A stretch of DNA of 35,443 nucleotides. Source: Atribacterota bacterium. Its GTDB lineage: Bacteria; Atribacterota; Phoenicimicrobiia; Phoenicimicrobiales; Stramentimicrobiaceae. The notes below the pieces were generated by a model that worked only from the letters and a program-made list of their open reading frames with translations, was not told the DNA's origin and did no database searches. The stretch lies in contig JAQVMU010000004.1 of NCBI GenBank assembly GCA_028703475.1, positions 10,801 through 46,243 on the forward strand. The letters run 5' to 3'. Made by a program: the position numbers and the translations under genes. Positions 11,458 through 21,206 of this stretch are shown here, in pieces. Each line of letters begins with the position of its first letter. Position 1 is the first letter of the stretch.

Positions 11458-12484
11458 CTGTTGACAACCTCCCGGTAAAAGACACTTTTTGTGCCTCCTT
11501 TTTTACTTTGTCAATATGCCAACAACTAACTGAATGATTTTTTTCAATTTCCACCAGGGGAGGTTCTTCTTTACGGCATTTTTCTGTAGCAAAAATACAG
11601 CGCGGATTAAATTTGCATCCTTCCGGAAAATGTAGTGGGTCAGGAACAACACCCGGAATTGACTCTAACTTCTTTATATCCATATCTAATCTTGGAATTG
11701 AAGTAAGAAGGCCAAAGGTGTAAGGATGTAGAGGTGAATAGAATATTGAACGGGTAGTAGCATATTCAACGATCTTGCCGGCATACATAACTGCAACTCT
11801 ATCAGCAATTTCAGCAATAACTCCCAGATCATGTGTTATCATAATCATAGAACTGTTAAATTGCTCTAAAAGTGACTTCATCAATTCTAAAATTTGAGCT
11901 TGAATTGTAACATCCAAAGAAGTTGTCGGCTCATCTGCAATCAGCAAAGCAGGGTCACATGCTAAAGCCATGGCTATCATAGCCCTCTGTCTCATGCCTC
12001 CACTTAATTGATGAGGGTACTCATCGATACGCTGCTCCGGGATTGGAATCCCTACTTTTTCTAAAAGTTCAATTACCTTTTTTCTGGCTTTTATTTTTTC
12101 CATTTTAAAATGCACTTCTAATGCCTCAGTTATTTGAAAACCAATAGTAAGAACAGGATTCAGGGAAGTCATGGGTTCCTGAAAAATCATAGAAATATCC
12201 TTCCCTCTAATCTGGCGCATCTGTTTTTCACTTTTTTTTAGTAAATCCTCTCCCTTAAAAAGTATCTGTCCACCAACTGTCTTACCTGGATAATCAAGCA
12301 ATCCCATAGTGGAAAAAGCTGTAACGCTCTTACCGCAACCTGATTCTCCTACTAATCCAAGGGTCTCTCCCTGATATACCTCAAAATCCACACCATCTAC
12401 TGCCTTTACAACTCCGTTCTCGGTAAAAAAATATGTTTTCAGGTCTATAACCTGTAATATTTTATTCTTATCTTTTTGCATCAT
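11450..12484 (-). CDS. oppD: Oligopeptide/dipeptide ABC transporter ATPase, OppD/DppD type
   Basis: Second ATPase of the peptide importer. The 344-residue product has Walker A GESGCGKS, signature LSGGMRQR, Walker [10 protein letters not shown] and MITHDLGV. The C-terminal domain has C290, C296, C303 and C321 in a C-x5-C-x6-C-x17-C pattern, possible [4Fe-4S] ligands. The start codon overlaps the oppC stop in the classic ATGA arrangement, with GAGGTG upstream; a second ATG follows at once (MMQ), so the exact start is uncertain by one codon. Confidence 0.95.
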   Translation of the reverse strand: MMQKDKNKILQVIDLKTYFFTENGVVKAVDGVDFEVYQGETLGLVGESGCGKSVTAFSTMGLLDYPGKTVGGQILFKGEDLLKKSEKQMRQIRGKDISMIFQEPMTSLNPVLTIGFQITEALEVHFKMEKIKARKKVIELLEKVGIPIPEQRIDEYPHQLSGGMRQRAMIAMALACDPALLIADEPTTSLDVTIQAQILELMKSLLEQFNSSMIMITHDLGVIAEIADRVAVMYAGKIVEYATTRSIFYSPLHPYTFGLLTSIPRLDMDIKKLESIPGVVPDPLHFPEGCKFNPRCIFATEKCRKEEPPLVEIEKNHSVSCWHIDKVKKEAQKVSFTGRLSTDG

Positions 12485-13419
12485 AGCTCACCTCTCAAAC
12501 GGGGATCTAAAATATCTCTCAAGGTATCTCCCACTAAATTCCATGCAAGAACAAACAACACAATAAATAGTGCCGGGAAAAACACTGCATACCAGTATTC
12601 TCCTGCATTCCCGGGAGATCCTACAATCCAGTTACGGGCAAAACTGACCATTTGCCCCCAATCTGCATACCCAAGAGGCGCCCCTACTCCTAAAAAACTT
12701 AGTGCAGCTGCAGTAATAACCATAGATCCTATATTCATACTTGCCTGTACCATTACAGGAAATATTGTATTTGGCAGCAAATGGCGCACAATGATATTAA
12801 AGTCTTTTACTCCCAAAGCCCTGGCAGCATTAATATAGACCTCTTCTTTTACACATAGAATGCTACCTCTTATCACCCTGGCATAGCCCATCCAGCCGAA
12901 TGCCACCAATGCAATCATTACTTTATCCAGCCCTCTGCCCAGAATAGTAGTTAAAACCATGGCAGCCACCAGGAAAGGAATAGATAAAAATATATCAGTA
13001 ATACGCATCAATAATTCATCTATCCATCCTCCGAAATAAGCAGCAATAGAACCACTTACAACACCAATAAACATGGATAAGGTAACAGTAATTATGCCAA
13101 TTCGAAAAGCTGTTCGGGTACCCCATATCATTCCATAAAATATGTCATATCCCCCTTGGGCGGTGCCAAATATTGCAGTTTCCCTTGTAATAGGCTGTCC
13201 CAAACTATCATAAATAAGTCTTATATCGTCCGACATGGAAAAACCCGGAGGTTGTGGCTCAACATCCCAGGACATTCTGGGTATTTGATATGGATCAGAT
13301 GCAAACAGTGGTGGGGCAATATAAGGAGCAAATATGGCAATCAGAATAAAAATAAAGAGCAATATTAAACCAATCAATGATGTAGTGTTACTGAAAAGTT
13401 TTCTGATGATACGATTCAT
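12481..13419 (-). CDS. oppC: Peptide ABC transporter permease, OppC/DppC type
   Basis: Membrane subunit of the peptide importer. The 312-residue product has an N-terminal membrane helix, an extended extracytoplasmic segment with FGTAQGGYDIFYGMIWGTRTAF (the counterpart of the usual LGTDxxGRD motif), and five further helices. The EAA loop that contacts the ATPases is seen as YINAARALGVKDFNIIVRHLLP. An in-frame TTG ten codons upstream lies within oppB; ATG at 13419 is preferred because TTGGAG precedes it and it begins 5 bases after the oppB stop. The loop after the first helix is longer than in many OppC proteins. Confidence 0.93.
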   Translation of the reverse strand: MNRIIRKLFSNTTSLIGLILLFIFILIAIFAPYIAPPLFASDPYQIPRMSWDVEPQPPGFSMSDDIRLIYDSLGQPITRETAIFGTAQGGYDIFYGMIWGTRTAFRIGIITVTLSMFIGVVSGSIAAYFGGWIDELLMRITDIFLSIPFLVAAMVLTTILGRGLDKVMIALVAFGWMGYARVIRGSILCVKEEVYINAARALGVKDFNIIVRHLLPNTIFPVMVQASMNIGSMVITAAALSFLGVGAPLGYADWGQMVSFARNWIVGSPGNAGEYWYAVFFPALFIVLFVLAWNLVGDTLRDILDPRLRGEL

Positions 13420-13423
13420 TTTC

Positions 13424-14461
13424 TTACTCCAATCTAACCCTTGGATCAATTAAGGCATAAGAAACATCAACAACTAAATTTCCAATAACCATAATAAAGG
13501 CAAATAATAAAGCAAATCCAATTACAGATCCATAGTCCAGTTGTTGAGCTGAAGAAGCAGCCCAGTAACCCAATCCGGGATAGGTAAATACTGTTTCGGT
13601 AATTACTACCCCTCCTAACATTCCGATAATCATCATTCCTGCAACTGTTATCACTGGAATCATCGCATTTTTTCTGGCATGAAGATAAATAACAGTATTT
13701 TCGTCAACTCCTTTGGCACGAGCTGTTCTTATATAATCTTTTCTAAGCGTATCCAACATACTGGATCGGGTAATTCGTAATAAATATGCCCAGGAAATAT
13801 AGGATAAAGTAATAATCGGACCAATCAAGTGTTTCAACGCATCCCAAAAAATATCTAAGCGTCCATTCAAAAGCGCATCAATGGTTATAAAATGAGTGTA
13901 CGTATTAAAACTATCACCGGTATAAACAATATACTGTGCCCAGGTACTCAACCGTCCCGGTGGTAACCAGCCTAATATTCCATAAAAAATAAATAATACC
14001 AATAGCCCAAAAATAAATGTGGGTAGAGACCAGCCAATAATAGCCGTTACCCGAATAAACTGGTCTATCAAATCATTATGATGTACCGCTGAGATGACTC
14101 CTAACCAGATTCCCACTATTATTACCGGAATAATAGAATATAAAACCAGCTCCATAGTAGCAGGAAGCCTCTGCATGATGGCATCCCACACTGGCTGATT
14201 GGCAGTTGGAGACCAGCCAAAATCAAACCTTACTATTGAACCCAGCCAATGAAAATAACCTGCTGGAAACGGATCATCTAAATGATATTTTGCAATCAAA
14301 TTTTGTGCAGCCTGGGGATTCTTCAGAACACTGGGGTTATTAACATATGTTGCCAATCTTTCCATTGGACTTAAAAGTGAAAAAAGACAAAATATCAGAA
14401 AAGAAACTCCTAACAAAATTATCGGAAGAATTAGCAGACGTCTGATTATATAGGATAACAT
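13424..14461 (-). CDS. oppB: Peptide ABC transporter permease, OppB/DppB type
   Basis: First membrane subunit of the importer. The 345-residue product begins MLSYIIRRLLILPIILLGVSFLIF, typical of OppB, and has about six helices. The EAA loop reads DYIRTARAKGVDENTVIYLHARKNA. The ATG at 14461 has AGGAGC about ten bases upstream. A strong 14-bp hairpin stands in the 187-base gap between oppA and this gene. Confidence 0.94.
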   Translation of the reverse strand: MLSYIIRRLLILPIILLGVSFLIFCLFSLLSPMERLATYVNNPSVLKNPQAAQNLIAKYHLDDPFPAGYFHWLGSIVRFDFGWSPTANQPVWDAIMQRLPATMELVLYSIIPVIIVGIWLGVISAVHHNDLIDQFIRVTAIIGWSLPTFIFGLLVLFIFYGILGWLPPGRLSTWAQYIVYTGDSFNTYTHFITIDALLNGRLDIFWDALKHLIGPIITLSYISWAYLLRITRSSMLDTLRKDYIRTARAKGVDENTVIYLHARKNAMIPVITVAGMMIIGMLGGVVITETVFTYPGLGYWAASSAQQLDYGSVIGFALLFAFIMVIGNLVVDVSYALIDPRVRLE

Positions 14462-14563
14462 GATTATTTGCTCCTATTTTTTAAAATCTTGAAAATATAC
14501 TCTATTGTTTACCTCATCTCAAATAAATTACTATTATTTATAGTAAAATTATTATGCAAAATA

Positions 14564-14597
14564 CAATGGAGTGAAAGCAATAACTTTCACTCCATTG
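14564..14597 (-). promoter_or_regulatory. 14-bp hairpin between oppA and oppB
   Basis: A perfect inverted repeat, CAATGGAGTGAAAG at 14564-14577 and its complement at 14584-14597, with a 6-base loop. No clear U-run follows on the transcribed strand. Such hairpins behind binding-protein genes are known to protect the upstream mRNA and to lower expression of the membrane genes (malE-malF is the classic case). Here it would keep OppA in excess over OppBCDF. The sequence is seen directly and the role is inferred; a leaky terminator is the alternative. Confidence 0.65.
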
Positions 14598-14648
14598 GTT
14601 ATACACAACTCTGTAAATATAAACAATTAGTGAAATATAAATTACTCT

Positions 14649-16502
14649 TTATTCTTTATAAATTGTATAGTAATCAGCGCTTTCCGGCAAACCTGATATC
14701 ATGGCATTATAGTACCAGCCTTTTACCCAATCTCTTTGAACATGGATTCCAATAGGCTGATATATGTATAGTGCCACTGCATTATCATGAGCAAGCTGGG
14801 TCAATTCTTGGTAAATATCTGCTCTTTCCTCCGGATCAACTGATTTTAAAGCAGCATCAATTAGCGGGTCAATATTTTCTCTTGCCCATTCCCTGTAAGC
14901 TTCTCCATAATAACCGCTGTAGGTTCCGGTACTGCCTAAGAACGTAGGAACCCAGTTGTGAGGATCAGGATAATCCGCAAGCCAACCTATAACATAGATA
15001 GGTAATTGTTCCGCCAGGAATTGTTTCAGGTAAGATGACCACTGAACACCAACAGAAGTAAGCTCAAATTTGGGATTTACCATTCTGGCATAAGTGGAAA
15101 TCATATCACAAGCTGCTTTTCGAACATCATTCCCTTCATTATAGAAGATATTGAATTTACATCCCTTTTCCCAGAGCTCTCCATCCCATGCTTGCTGGAA
15201 TTCTTCTCTTGCTTTTTCAATATTAAATTCATAGAACAATTCCGGGTCATCAGAATATCCTAACAATCCCTGTGGAATTGGGCCAGGGTTTCTGATTGCA
15301 TGTCCGTTCATGGTTGTTTCAATATTAACTTCATACGGGAACAGGTAAGAAAAACCTCTTCTAACATGAATATCAGAGAAGAAGTCAGGTGGTATTCCAT
15401 TTCCATCCAATTTACCGCTTCCCAGATTAGCATTACCTTCAGCATTTAAAGTCCACGGCATATGAACAACAGTATTTTGCAGAGTCGGCAAACCTGTTAT
15501 TAGCTCAACTCCCTCTAAATCCTCAACTTCATTAACATTGGTAACCGGAACATATACTATATCAGCATCTCCATTTTGCAGCATCAATTTTCTGGTTGTC
15601 CATTCATTTACATACTGGTAAACTACCTCTTTTAATTTAGCAGGACCTCTCCAGTGGTCTTCAAAACTCTCCAGCATTATAGTTTCTTCCGGTACCCATC
15701 GTGTTAACTTAAACGGTCCAGTACCATTGGCAATACTATATAATGGGTCATCTTCATTAGCCGGGTCATGATATTTCCACCAGGTGTCGGCTTTTCCGTC
15801 CCATGCACCGTTTTCAATTGACCAGCTCTTGTTGATAATTGCTGACCAGGCACCACCATGTGCTAAAATGTTTAAGAACGGGGCATATGGCTGGGCAAGG
15901 TGTAAAACAATATTATTGTCCTGCACTTCTACAACCCTGTCTATATAATCAGTATATACTTTAATCATAGCCTCTTCATATTCTGGCAGGAGCTCATCGT
16001 TCTCAAACATATCAGAATAATTTTCTACTCCAGCTACTTCAACTGCAAGTCCTTCAATGCTTCCTACTCCCAAAAGCGGCTCTAAAATCATCCACATAGG
16101 GCCACCAGCCCTATCAAAAATCATACCTCTTTCAAAGGTATACTCTACATCCTCAGGAGTAAGGATGTTACCATTGTGAAATTTAACATCCTTCCGAATT
16201 GGAAAAATATAGGTTAATCCATCTTCAGAAATTAATTCATTTTCGGCTGAGGGTACCTCGGTTGCTATCATTGGTACAAATTCTGATAGGCTTTCACCGT
16301 CGTAAGCAATAAGGTTATCATATATCTGAAAGATTACCTCTCCGCTGGCAGTATCATAAGCCCAATGAGGGTCCATTGTTTCCGGTCCACCGATTGCAGC
16401 ATAAACTATACGCTCAGGGTTTGGTACCTGTGCATTTACGCTGCTTGTAACTCCTATTACAAGTAAAACTACTATAATTATACATAATATTTTACTCTTC
16501 AA
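14649..16502 (-). CDS. oppA: Peptide-binding protein of ABC transporter (SBP family 5)
   Basis: Extracytoplasmic receptor of the peptide importer. The 617-residue product is a family-5 solute-binding protein, longer than typical DppA (about 535). The N-terminus has K3, a hydrophobic core (about 5-18) and the site VNA before QVPNP, a signal-peptidase-I cut. There is no lipobox cysteine, unlike most monoderm Bacillota receptors, so the protein is probably soluble in a periplasm. Family landmarks include ETMDPHWAYD, the YTFERG region, a GTGPFKLTRW motif and GWLADYPDPHNW near the C-terminus. The start is TTG with a very strong AAGGAGGAG upstream. Substrate (peptide or other) cannot be told from sequence. 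Confidence 0.92.
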   Translation of the reverse strand: MKSKILCIIIVVLLVIGVTSSVNAQVPNPERIVYAAIGGPETMDPHWAYDTASGEVIFQIYDNLIAYDGESLSEFVPMIATEVPSAENELISEDGLTYIFPIRKDVKFHNGNILTPEDVEYTFERGMIFDRAGGPMWMILEPLLGVGSIEGLAVEVAGVENYSDMFENDELLPEYEEAMIKVYTDYIDRVVEVQDNNIVLHLAQPYAPFLNILAHGGAWSAIINKSWSIENGAWDGKADTWWKYHDPANEDDPLYSIANGTGPFKLTRWVPEETIMLESFEDHWRGPAKLKEVVYQYVNEWTTRKLMLQNGDADIVYVPVTNVNEVEDLEGVELITGLPTLQNTVVHMPWTLNAEGNANLGSGKLDGNGIPPDFFSDIHVRRGFSYLFPYEVNIETTMNGHAIRNPGPIPQGLLGYSDDPELFYEFNIEKAREEFQQAWDGELWEKGCKFNIFYNEGNDVRKAACDMISTYARMVNPKFELTSVGVQWSSYLKQFLAEQLPIYVIGWLADYPDPHNWVPTFLGSTGTYSGYYGEAYREWARENIDPLIDAALKSVDPEERADIYQELTQLAHDNAVALYIYQPIGIHVQRDWVKGWYYNAMISGLPESADYYTIYKE

Positions 16503-16569
16503 TTCTATCTCCTCCTTACAAAATACAAAATTTACTTAATAGTCTACAACTAATGGTGACAACTCAGTA

Positions 16570-16587
16570 TTACATTAACCACCTCCC
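16570..16587 (-). promoter_or_regulatory. Start-stop element in the oppA leader
   Basis: About 70 bases before oppA the minus strand reads GGGAGGT, a five-base gap, then ATG directly followed by TAA. This is a near-ideal ribosome-binding site in front of an ORF of one codon. It could load and stall ribosomes in the leader, affecting oppA expression or mRNA stability, or be the relic of a lost short gene. No membrane or coding ORF continues from it. The elements are seen directly; function is inferred. Confidence 0.4.
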
Positions 16588-16735
16588 TTACAATGCCATT
16601 ATCTGACTTAAATATATGAGAAGTTTAATTTGAAATGTTATATTGTAACCGATTTTGTAAAACAATCTTATAAATTGTTAAATCTAAGGCTAATTATCAA
16701 TCAAAAGTCAACTTTATATTTAAATTATGTATTGA

Positions 16736-18583
16736 TTATACTCCTAATTGCTGACCGGTAGCAAGTTTTGCACCCTTCATAAGACTATCTAACTCCTCGC
16801 CTTCCAGTGTTTCTTTTTGTAATAAAGTTGTAGCAACTTTTTTCAGCTTCCGCTTATTTTTTATCAGTATTTCTTTCGCTTTACTATAAGCATTCTCAAT
16901 GATTTTCTCAACTTCCTTATCAATCTGAAAGGCAATTTCATCACTATAGTTTCTATCTTCAGATATGTCTCTACCAAGAAATATTTGATGTTCTTTTCTA
17001 CCTAAGGTCATAGGACCAATGGTCTCACTCATACCAAATTCTGTGACCATCTGACGGGCAATTTTGGTCGCCCTCTCTAAGTCATTTTGAGCACCGGTAG
17101 TTATATCTTTAAAGATTATTTCTTCTGCAACTCTACCTCCAAGCAATACACTTAATCTTTGCATTAATTCAGACTTGCTGATTAAAAACCGGTCTTCTGT
17201 AGGCAATTGCAAAGTATAGCCAAGAGCTGCACTGCCCCTTGGGATGATAGAAACCTTATGAACCGGATCACCATTAGGCAAAAGCTTTGCCACTAATGCA
17301 TGTCCTGATTCATGATAAGCCACAATTTCCTTTTCCTTTTCATTCATAAGTCTACTCCTTCTTTCAGGACCGGCAATAACCCTGTCAATTGAGGCTTCAA
17401 ACTCTTCCATGGATATAGATTTTTTTCCTTTTCTTGAAGCTAACAAGGCTGCTTCATTCACCAGATTAGCCAGGTCGGAACCTACAAACCCAGGAGTCCT
17501 TCTAGCTAGGACCTTTAAATCTACATCCTTATTCAAGGGCTTCCCTTTTGCATGAACCTTCAATATCTGCTCACGCCCTAGCAGGTCCGGACGGTCTACA
17601 ACAATCCTGCGGTCAAAACGTCCGGGTCTTAACAAAGCCGGATCAAGCACATCAGGTCTATTGGTCGCAGCTATTAATATGACACCTATATTCTGGTCAA
17701 AACCATCCATTTCAACCAGTAATTGATTAAGGGTCTGTTCTCTTTCATCATGTCCACCACCAAGCCCTGCTCCCCTGTGGCGGCCTACTGCATCAATTTC
17801 ATCCATAAAAATAATACATGGGTTATTTGTTTTAGCCTGTTTAAATAAATCTCTTACCCGTGATGCTCCTACTCCAACAAACATCTCCACAAAATCAGAG
17901 CCACTTATACTGAAAAAAGCAACCCCTGCTTCACCGGCAACAGCTCGCGCTAATAATGTTTTTCCTGATCCCGGAGGTCCATAAAGAAGAACTCCTTTTG
18001 GTATTTTTGCACCCAGCTGATTAAATTTAGCAGGATTCTTTAAAAATTCTATAACTTCCTGTAATTCTTCCTTTGCTTCATCAACTCCGGCTACATCCTC
18101 AAAGGTTACCTTAGGAGTCTCTTTTCCCATTAATTTAGCCTGACTTTTTCCAAAAGACATTACCTTATTACCGCCGCCTTGCATCTGCCGCATCATAAAA
18201 ATCCAGATACCGATAATTAACGCCATAGGCAATAAGGATGAAAGTATTCGCATCCACCATGACAATTCTACCGGTGGTTTTGCCTCAATATTAATATTCT
18301 TATCCCTTAATATATTCATGAGCTCAGGATCATCAGGTAAATAAGTTGAAAATTTCTGATTATTTGATAATTCCCCAGTTGCAGTATTCCCTGAAATAGA
18401 TACACTTATAACATTATTGCTCTCCACTTCACTTAGAAACTGAGAGTAGGAAAGCTCACTAACAGAAGAACTGGGTTCAAAAAATGAGCTTAAAACAGAA
18501 ATAACTACAATTAATATTAAAAGGTATAAACCGGCATTTTTAAAATTTTTGTTCTTGAAATTATTTGGATTTATCTTAGCCAA
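16736..18583 (-). CDS. ftsH: ATP-dependent zinc metalloprotease FtsH
   Basis: Membrane-bound AAA+ protease that degrades unassembled membrane and short-lived regulatory proteins. The 615-residue product has two membrane helices (about 17-35 and 112-132) flanking an extracytoplasmic domain, the AAA module with Walker A GPPGSGKT (202-209), Walker B IIFMDEID (257-264) and second region of homology ending RPGRFDRR, then the zinc motif HESGH (424-428; HEAGH is the commoner form). The C-terminal coiled stretch runs to [21 protein letters not shown] start with AAGGAGAAA upstream. The tilS-hpt-ftsH order matches Bacillota. About 230 non-coding bases separate it from oppA. Confidence 0.97.
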   Translation of the reverse strand: MAKINPNNFKNKNFKNAGLYLLILIVVISVLSSFFEPSSSVSELSYSQFLSEVESNNVISVSISGNTATGELSNNQKFSTYLPDDPELMNILRDKNINIEAKPPVELSWWMRILSSLLPMALIIGIWIFMMRQMQGGGNKVMSFGKSQAKLMGKETPKVTFEDVAGVDEAKEELQEVIEFLKNPAKFNQLGAKIPKGVLLYGPPGSGKTLLARAVAGEAGVAFFSISGSDFVEMFVGVGASRVRDLFKQAKTNNPCIIFMDEIDAVGRHRGAGLGGGHDEREQTLNQLLVEMDGFDQNIGVILIAATNRPDVLDPALLRPGRFDRRIVVDRPDLLGREQILKVHAKGKPLNKDVDLKVLARRTPGFVGSDLANLVNEAALLASRKGKKSISMEEFEASIDRVIAGPERRSRLMNEKEKEIVAYHESGHALVAKLLPNGDPVHKVSIIPRGSAALGYTLQLPTEDRFLISKSELMQRLSVLLGGRVAEEIIFKDITTGAQNDLERATKIARQMVTEFGMSETIGPMTLGRKEHQIFLGRDISEDRNYSDEIAFQIDKEVEKIIENAYSKAKEILIKNKRKLKKVATTLLQKETLEGEELDSLMKGAKLATGQQLGV

Positions 18584-18640
18584 TTTTTTCTCCTTTGTGT
18601 ATAAAATAACAACTTTTCAAAAAAGTTGAAATGCAAGGTA

Positions 18641-18669
18641 ATTTTAGCATATTTTATATATAAAAACAA
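18641..18669 (-). promoter_or_regulatory. Possible sigma-A promoter for ftsH
   Basis: In the 151-base gap between hpt and ftsH the minus strand has TTGTTT (18669-18664), a 17-base spacer and TAAAAT (18646-18641). A small AACTTTT/AAAAGTT hairpin follows in the leader. The region is very AT-rich, so chance matches are likely. Confidence 0.35.
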
Positions 18670-18734
18670 ACATAAAAAAAATAATTATGTTTTAGAAGAC
18701 ACATATTTTAGTTAATTAAAACTTAATATTATCT

Positions 18735-19298
18735 CTATTGTTTGTCAGTATCATTCATCTGATAGTATTGGGATTTCAAAACTAAAATATAAGGGATATT
18801 TCGATATAGTCCGTTAAAGTCCAGACCATATCCGACTACAAATTTATCAGGTATGTCAAAACCACAATAATCGATAGGTACATCAATCCTTCTTCTTTCT
18901 ACCTTATTCAGCAAAGCACATACTTTCAGACTTGCAGGATTTCTTGATTTTAACATTCGAATTAAATAATCTAAAGTTAATCCTGTATCGACTATATCTT
19001 CAATAATTAAAACATCCTTTTTTTCAATATTTTCATCCAAATCCTTTATAATCCTTACAACTCCGGATGATTCTGTGGAAGTGCCATAACTTGAAATATC
19101 CATAAAATCCATTATTATTGGCACTTTGATATTACGAGCCAAATCTGCCAGGAAAATGATTGCGCCTCTTAAAACTCCGATACAGATCAACTGTTTGCCT
19201 TTGTAATCCCTGGATATTTGATTGCCTAATTCCTGTATTTTCTTTTGTATCTGATTCTCCGGTATTAATATTTCTTCAATTTGTTCCTGTCTTATCAT
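18735..19298 (-). CDS. hpt: Hypoxanthine phosphoribosyltransferase
   Basis: Salvages hypoxanthine (and usually guanine) to IMP/GMP with PRPP. The 187-residue product has the family elements: an N-terminal VLRGAIIFLADLAR, the flexible-loop SSYGTST, the PRPP-binding VLIIEDIVDTGLTLDYL (about 95-111) and a base-contacting FVVGYGLDFNGLYRNIPYI near the end. ATG start with AAGGAG upstream; the Shine-Dalgarno overlaps the region of the tilS stop 13 bases before, so it is co-transcribed with tilS, an arrangement kept in most Bacillota. Confidence 0.96.
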   Translation of the reverse strand: MIRQEQIEEILIPENQIQKKIQELGNQISRDYKGKQLICIGVLRGAIIFLADLARNIKVPIIMDFMDISSYGTSTESSGVVRIIKDLDENIEKKDVLIIEDIVDTGLTLDYLIRMLKSRNPASLKVCALLNKVERRRIDVPIDYCGFDIPDKFVVGYGLDFNGLYRNIPYILVLKSQYYQMNDTDKQ

Positions 19299-19311
19299 TT
19301 TTTTGATCTCC

Positions 19312-20766
19312 TTAGCTTTCTATATTTTTTTTGCGGATTATTTTTTTTATATGCAAAACTTTTTTTGTTTTTTTAGTAATCTTAAAACGGTCGTCTATCT
19401 GATAATCTGCAACCCATACAATACTATCAGAATTATCAACAACCAGAGTAATCTGGCCTCTTTTAAATTGTGGTATCTTCCAATCAATAAAATATGATTT
19501 AATTTTTTTAAAATACCCACAATTTAAAGGTTTAAAACAGTCCCCATCCCTTCTGTTTCTAATTTTAAGAGGAAGGCCTAATTTATCATAGTCCAGGTAG
19601 GCTTCAGATTTACTCTTATTATTTAAATATTGTTCTTTTATTTTTTCTGAATAATTATATAGTTTAGTTGTCATTTTGATACCTACTTGAGGGTATTCCT
19701 TATCGATAAGCAATGGTAAGTCAAATTCCCATTTGTTTCCTATTTTGTATTGAGTAGTTTTAGTTTTTTTTCTACCCCCAACATAAAATATTTCCAGTTT
19801 ATAATAACTCTTTCTTGCTTTGATATTATCAGGTAAATTAATACATTTTTCACCCCGGTTAAACAGGCACAGTTCTCTAATACTCTCAATGTGATCAAAT
19901 TCAATATCAGCAAGATAATCCTTTATCAAAACTATCCCTTTACGAATAATATGTCTTTGTAACGCTACATGGATTTTCCTGATTTTTTTTATATCCAGAA
20001 CAATTTTGGAAGAACTTTTTTCTATTATACAATCTAAAAGATATTGTTTGGTTATGTCTTCCCAATAATTTAATTCATCTTGAACAATTGTTTGTAATTT
20101 TATTAAACTACTTCCAATTGAGGGATTATATTCTTTGGCAAGTAGAGGTATTAATTGATTTCTAACTTTATTTCGCAGAAACATCGACTCTGTATTTGAA
20201 GAATCTATAAAATAAGTAATATTATTTCTCTTACAATAATCTTCTATTTCCTGCCTGTTACATTCAATTAAAGGGCGAATAATCTGATCTCTTTTTGCAG
20301 GTATACCCCTTAATCCCTGTAAACCGCTACCTCGCATTAATCTCATCAAAACAGTTTCAATCTGGTCATCAGCATGATGGCCTATAGCAATCTTATTTGC
20401 TTTATACTCTTTGTACAAACCTTTAAGAAACTGATATCGCACCAATCTGCCGGCTTGTTCTAAAGATAATGATTTTTCTTGAGCAATAATTGGCACAGAA
20501 ACTGTTAATTGCTCAAAAGGTATATCCATCTGGTTGGCTTCTAACCGGACAAAGTCTGCTTCCTTTTTTGATTCAGCAACTCTTATGCCATGATTAACAT
20601 GTGCTACAATAAGATGCAAATCAAGTCTTTTTTTTATACTGTTAAGAATGTGAAGCAGGCATAATGAGTCAGGGCCTCCGGAAACGGCAACTATAACCGT
20701 GTCTCCCGGATGTAGCATTTGATATTTCCTTATTGTATTATTTACTTTTACTATTAATTTATCCAA
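19312..20766 (-). CDS. tilS: tRNA(Ile)-lysidine synthase
   Basis: Modifies C34 of tRNA-Ile(CAU) to lysidine so that it reads AUA, an essential step in most bacteria. The 484-residue product has the PP-loop SGGPDS (29-34), the HHADDQIETVLMRLMRGSG catalytic stretch, GLRGIPAKRD, and a C-terminal TilS domain with KIRNRRDGDCFKPL. The TTG start at 20766 gives the usual N-terminal length before the PP-loop but has no good ribosome-binding site; ATG at 20718 is an alternative that would trim 16 residues of a conserved helix. A TATAAT occurs about 40 bases upstream without a clear -35. Confidence 0.94.
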   Translation of the reverse strand: MDKLIVKVNNTIRKYQMLHPGDTVIVAVSGGPDSLCLLHILNSIKKRLDLHLIVAHVNHGIRVAESKKEADFVRLEANQMDIPFEQLTVSVPIIAQEKSLSLEQAGRLVRYQFLKGLYKEYKANKIAIGHHADDQIETVLMRLMRGSGLQGLRGIPAKRDQIIRPLIECNRQEIEDYCKRNNITYFIDSSNTESMFLRNKVRNQLIPLLAKEYNPSIGSSLIKLQTIVQDELNYWEDITKQYLLDCIIEKSSSKIVLDIKKIRKIHVALQRHIIRKGIVLIKDYLADIEFDHIESIRELCLFNRGEKCINLPDNIKARKSYYKLEIFYVGGRKKTKTTQYKIGNKWEFDLPLLIDKEYPQVGIKMTTKLYNYSEKIKEQYLNNKSKSEAYLDYDKLGLPLKIRNRRDGDCFKPLNCGYFKKIKSYFIDWKIPQFKRGQITLVVDNSDSIVWVADYQIDDRFKITKKTKKVLHIKKIIRKKNIES

Positions 20767-20837
20767 TTAAAAAACACTTTTTCGTTTTATTTAATAATAT
20801 TATAGAAAAAGTTAATTCCCGGAACTACACTATTGCA

Positions 20838-20914
20838 TGGTGGCGGTGCTGAGATTCGAACTCAGGACACTGCGGGTATGAACCGCATGCTCTAGCCATC
20901 TGAGCTACACCGCC
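20838..20914 (-). tRNA. tRNA-Met (CAT), elongator type
   Basis: 77 nt with encoded CCA. Acceptor GGCGGTG/CACCGCC is fully paired from position 1, so it is not the initiator. Anticodon stem TGCGG/CCGCA encloses TTCATAC, anticodon CAT. Body sequence closely resembles elongator tRNA-Met of Bacillota. A lysidine-bearing tRNA-Ile(CAU) is the other CAT possibility and is less likely from the acceptor and D-arm sequence. Confidence 0.92.
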
Positions 20915-20971
20915 ATAATGGGATAAACATGGCAGATAATAAGAGAAAGCAATAAACTGCTTAATTAATAA

Positions 20972-20998
20972 AAACCTCTAATTTTATTATAGAGGTTT
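20972..20998 (-). terminator. Rho-independent terminator behind tRNA-fMet
   Basis: On the minus strand AAACCTCTA pairs with TAGAGGTTT (9 bp, 9-base loop) and is followed by TTATTAATT, with a T-run made by the end of the stem. It would stop the tRNA-Leu/tRNA-fMet transcript before the elongator tRNA-Met gene. Confidence 0.65.
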
Positions 20999-21010
20999 GA
21001 TTTACTTGCT

Positions 21011-21087
<77 letters not shown>

Positions 21088-21206
21088 ATGCTGTCTATTT
21101 ATCTGAAATTATTAATTACATTAAAGTCTTCTAAAAAGTCGCTTTTTATTTTAGCATTGTTAAAACCTAAAGTCAATGAATATAAGTATATTAATTGATC
21201 GTTAGG

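Noticed and set aside
14741-14765. Sigma-54 promoter (TGGCAC) sites
   Set aside because: TGGCAC words occur only inside coding regions and without the TTGC half at the needed spacing.
16640-16665. cre-like catabolite-repression site upstream of oppA (TGTAACCGATTTTG on the plus strand)
   Set aside because: The end of the consensus (CA) is missing and the surroundings are AT-rich; a chance match is likely.
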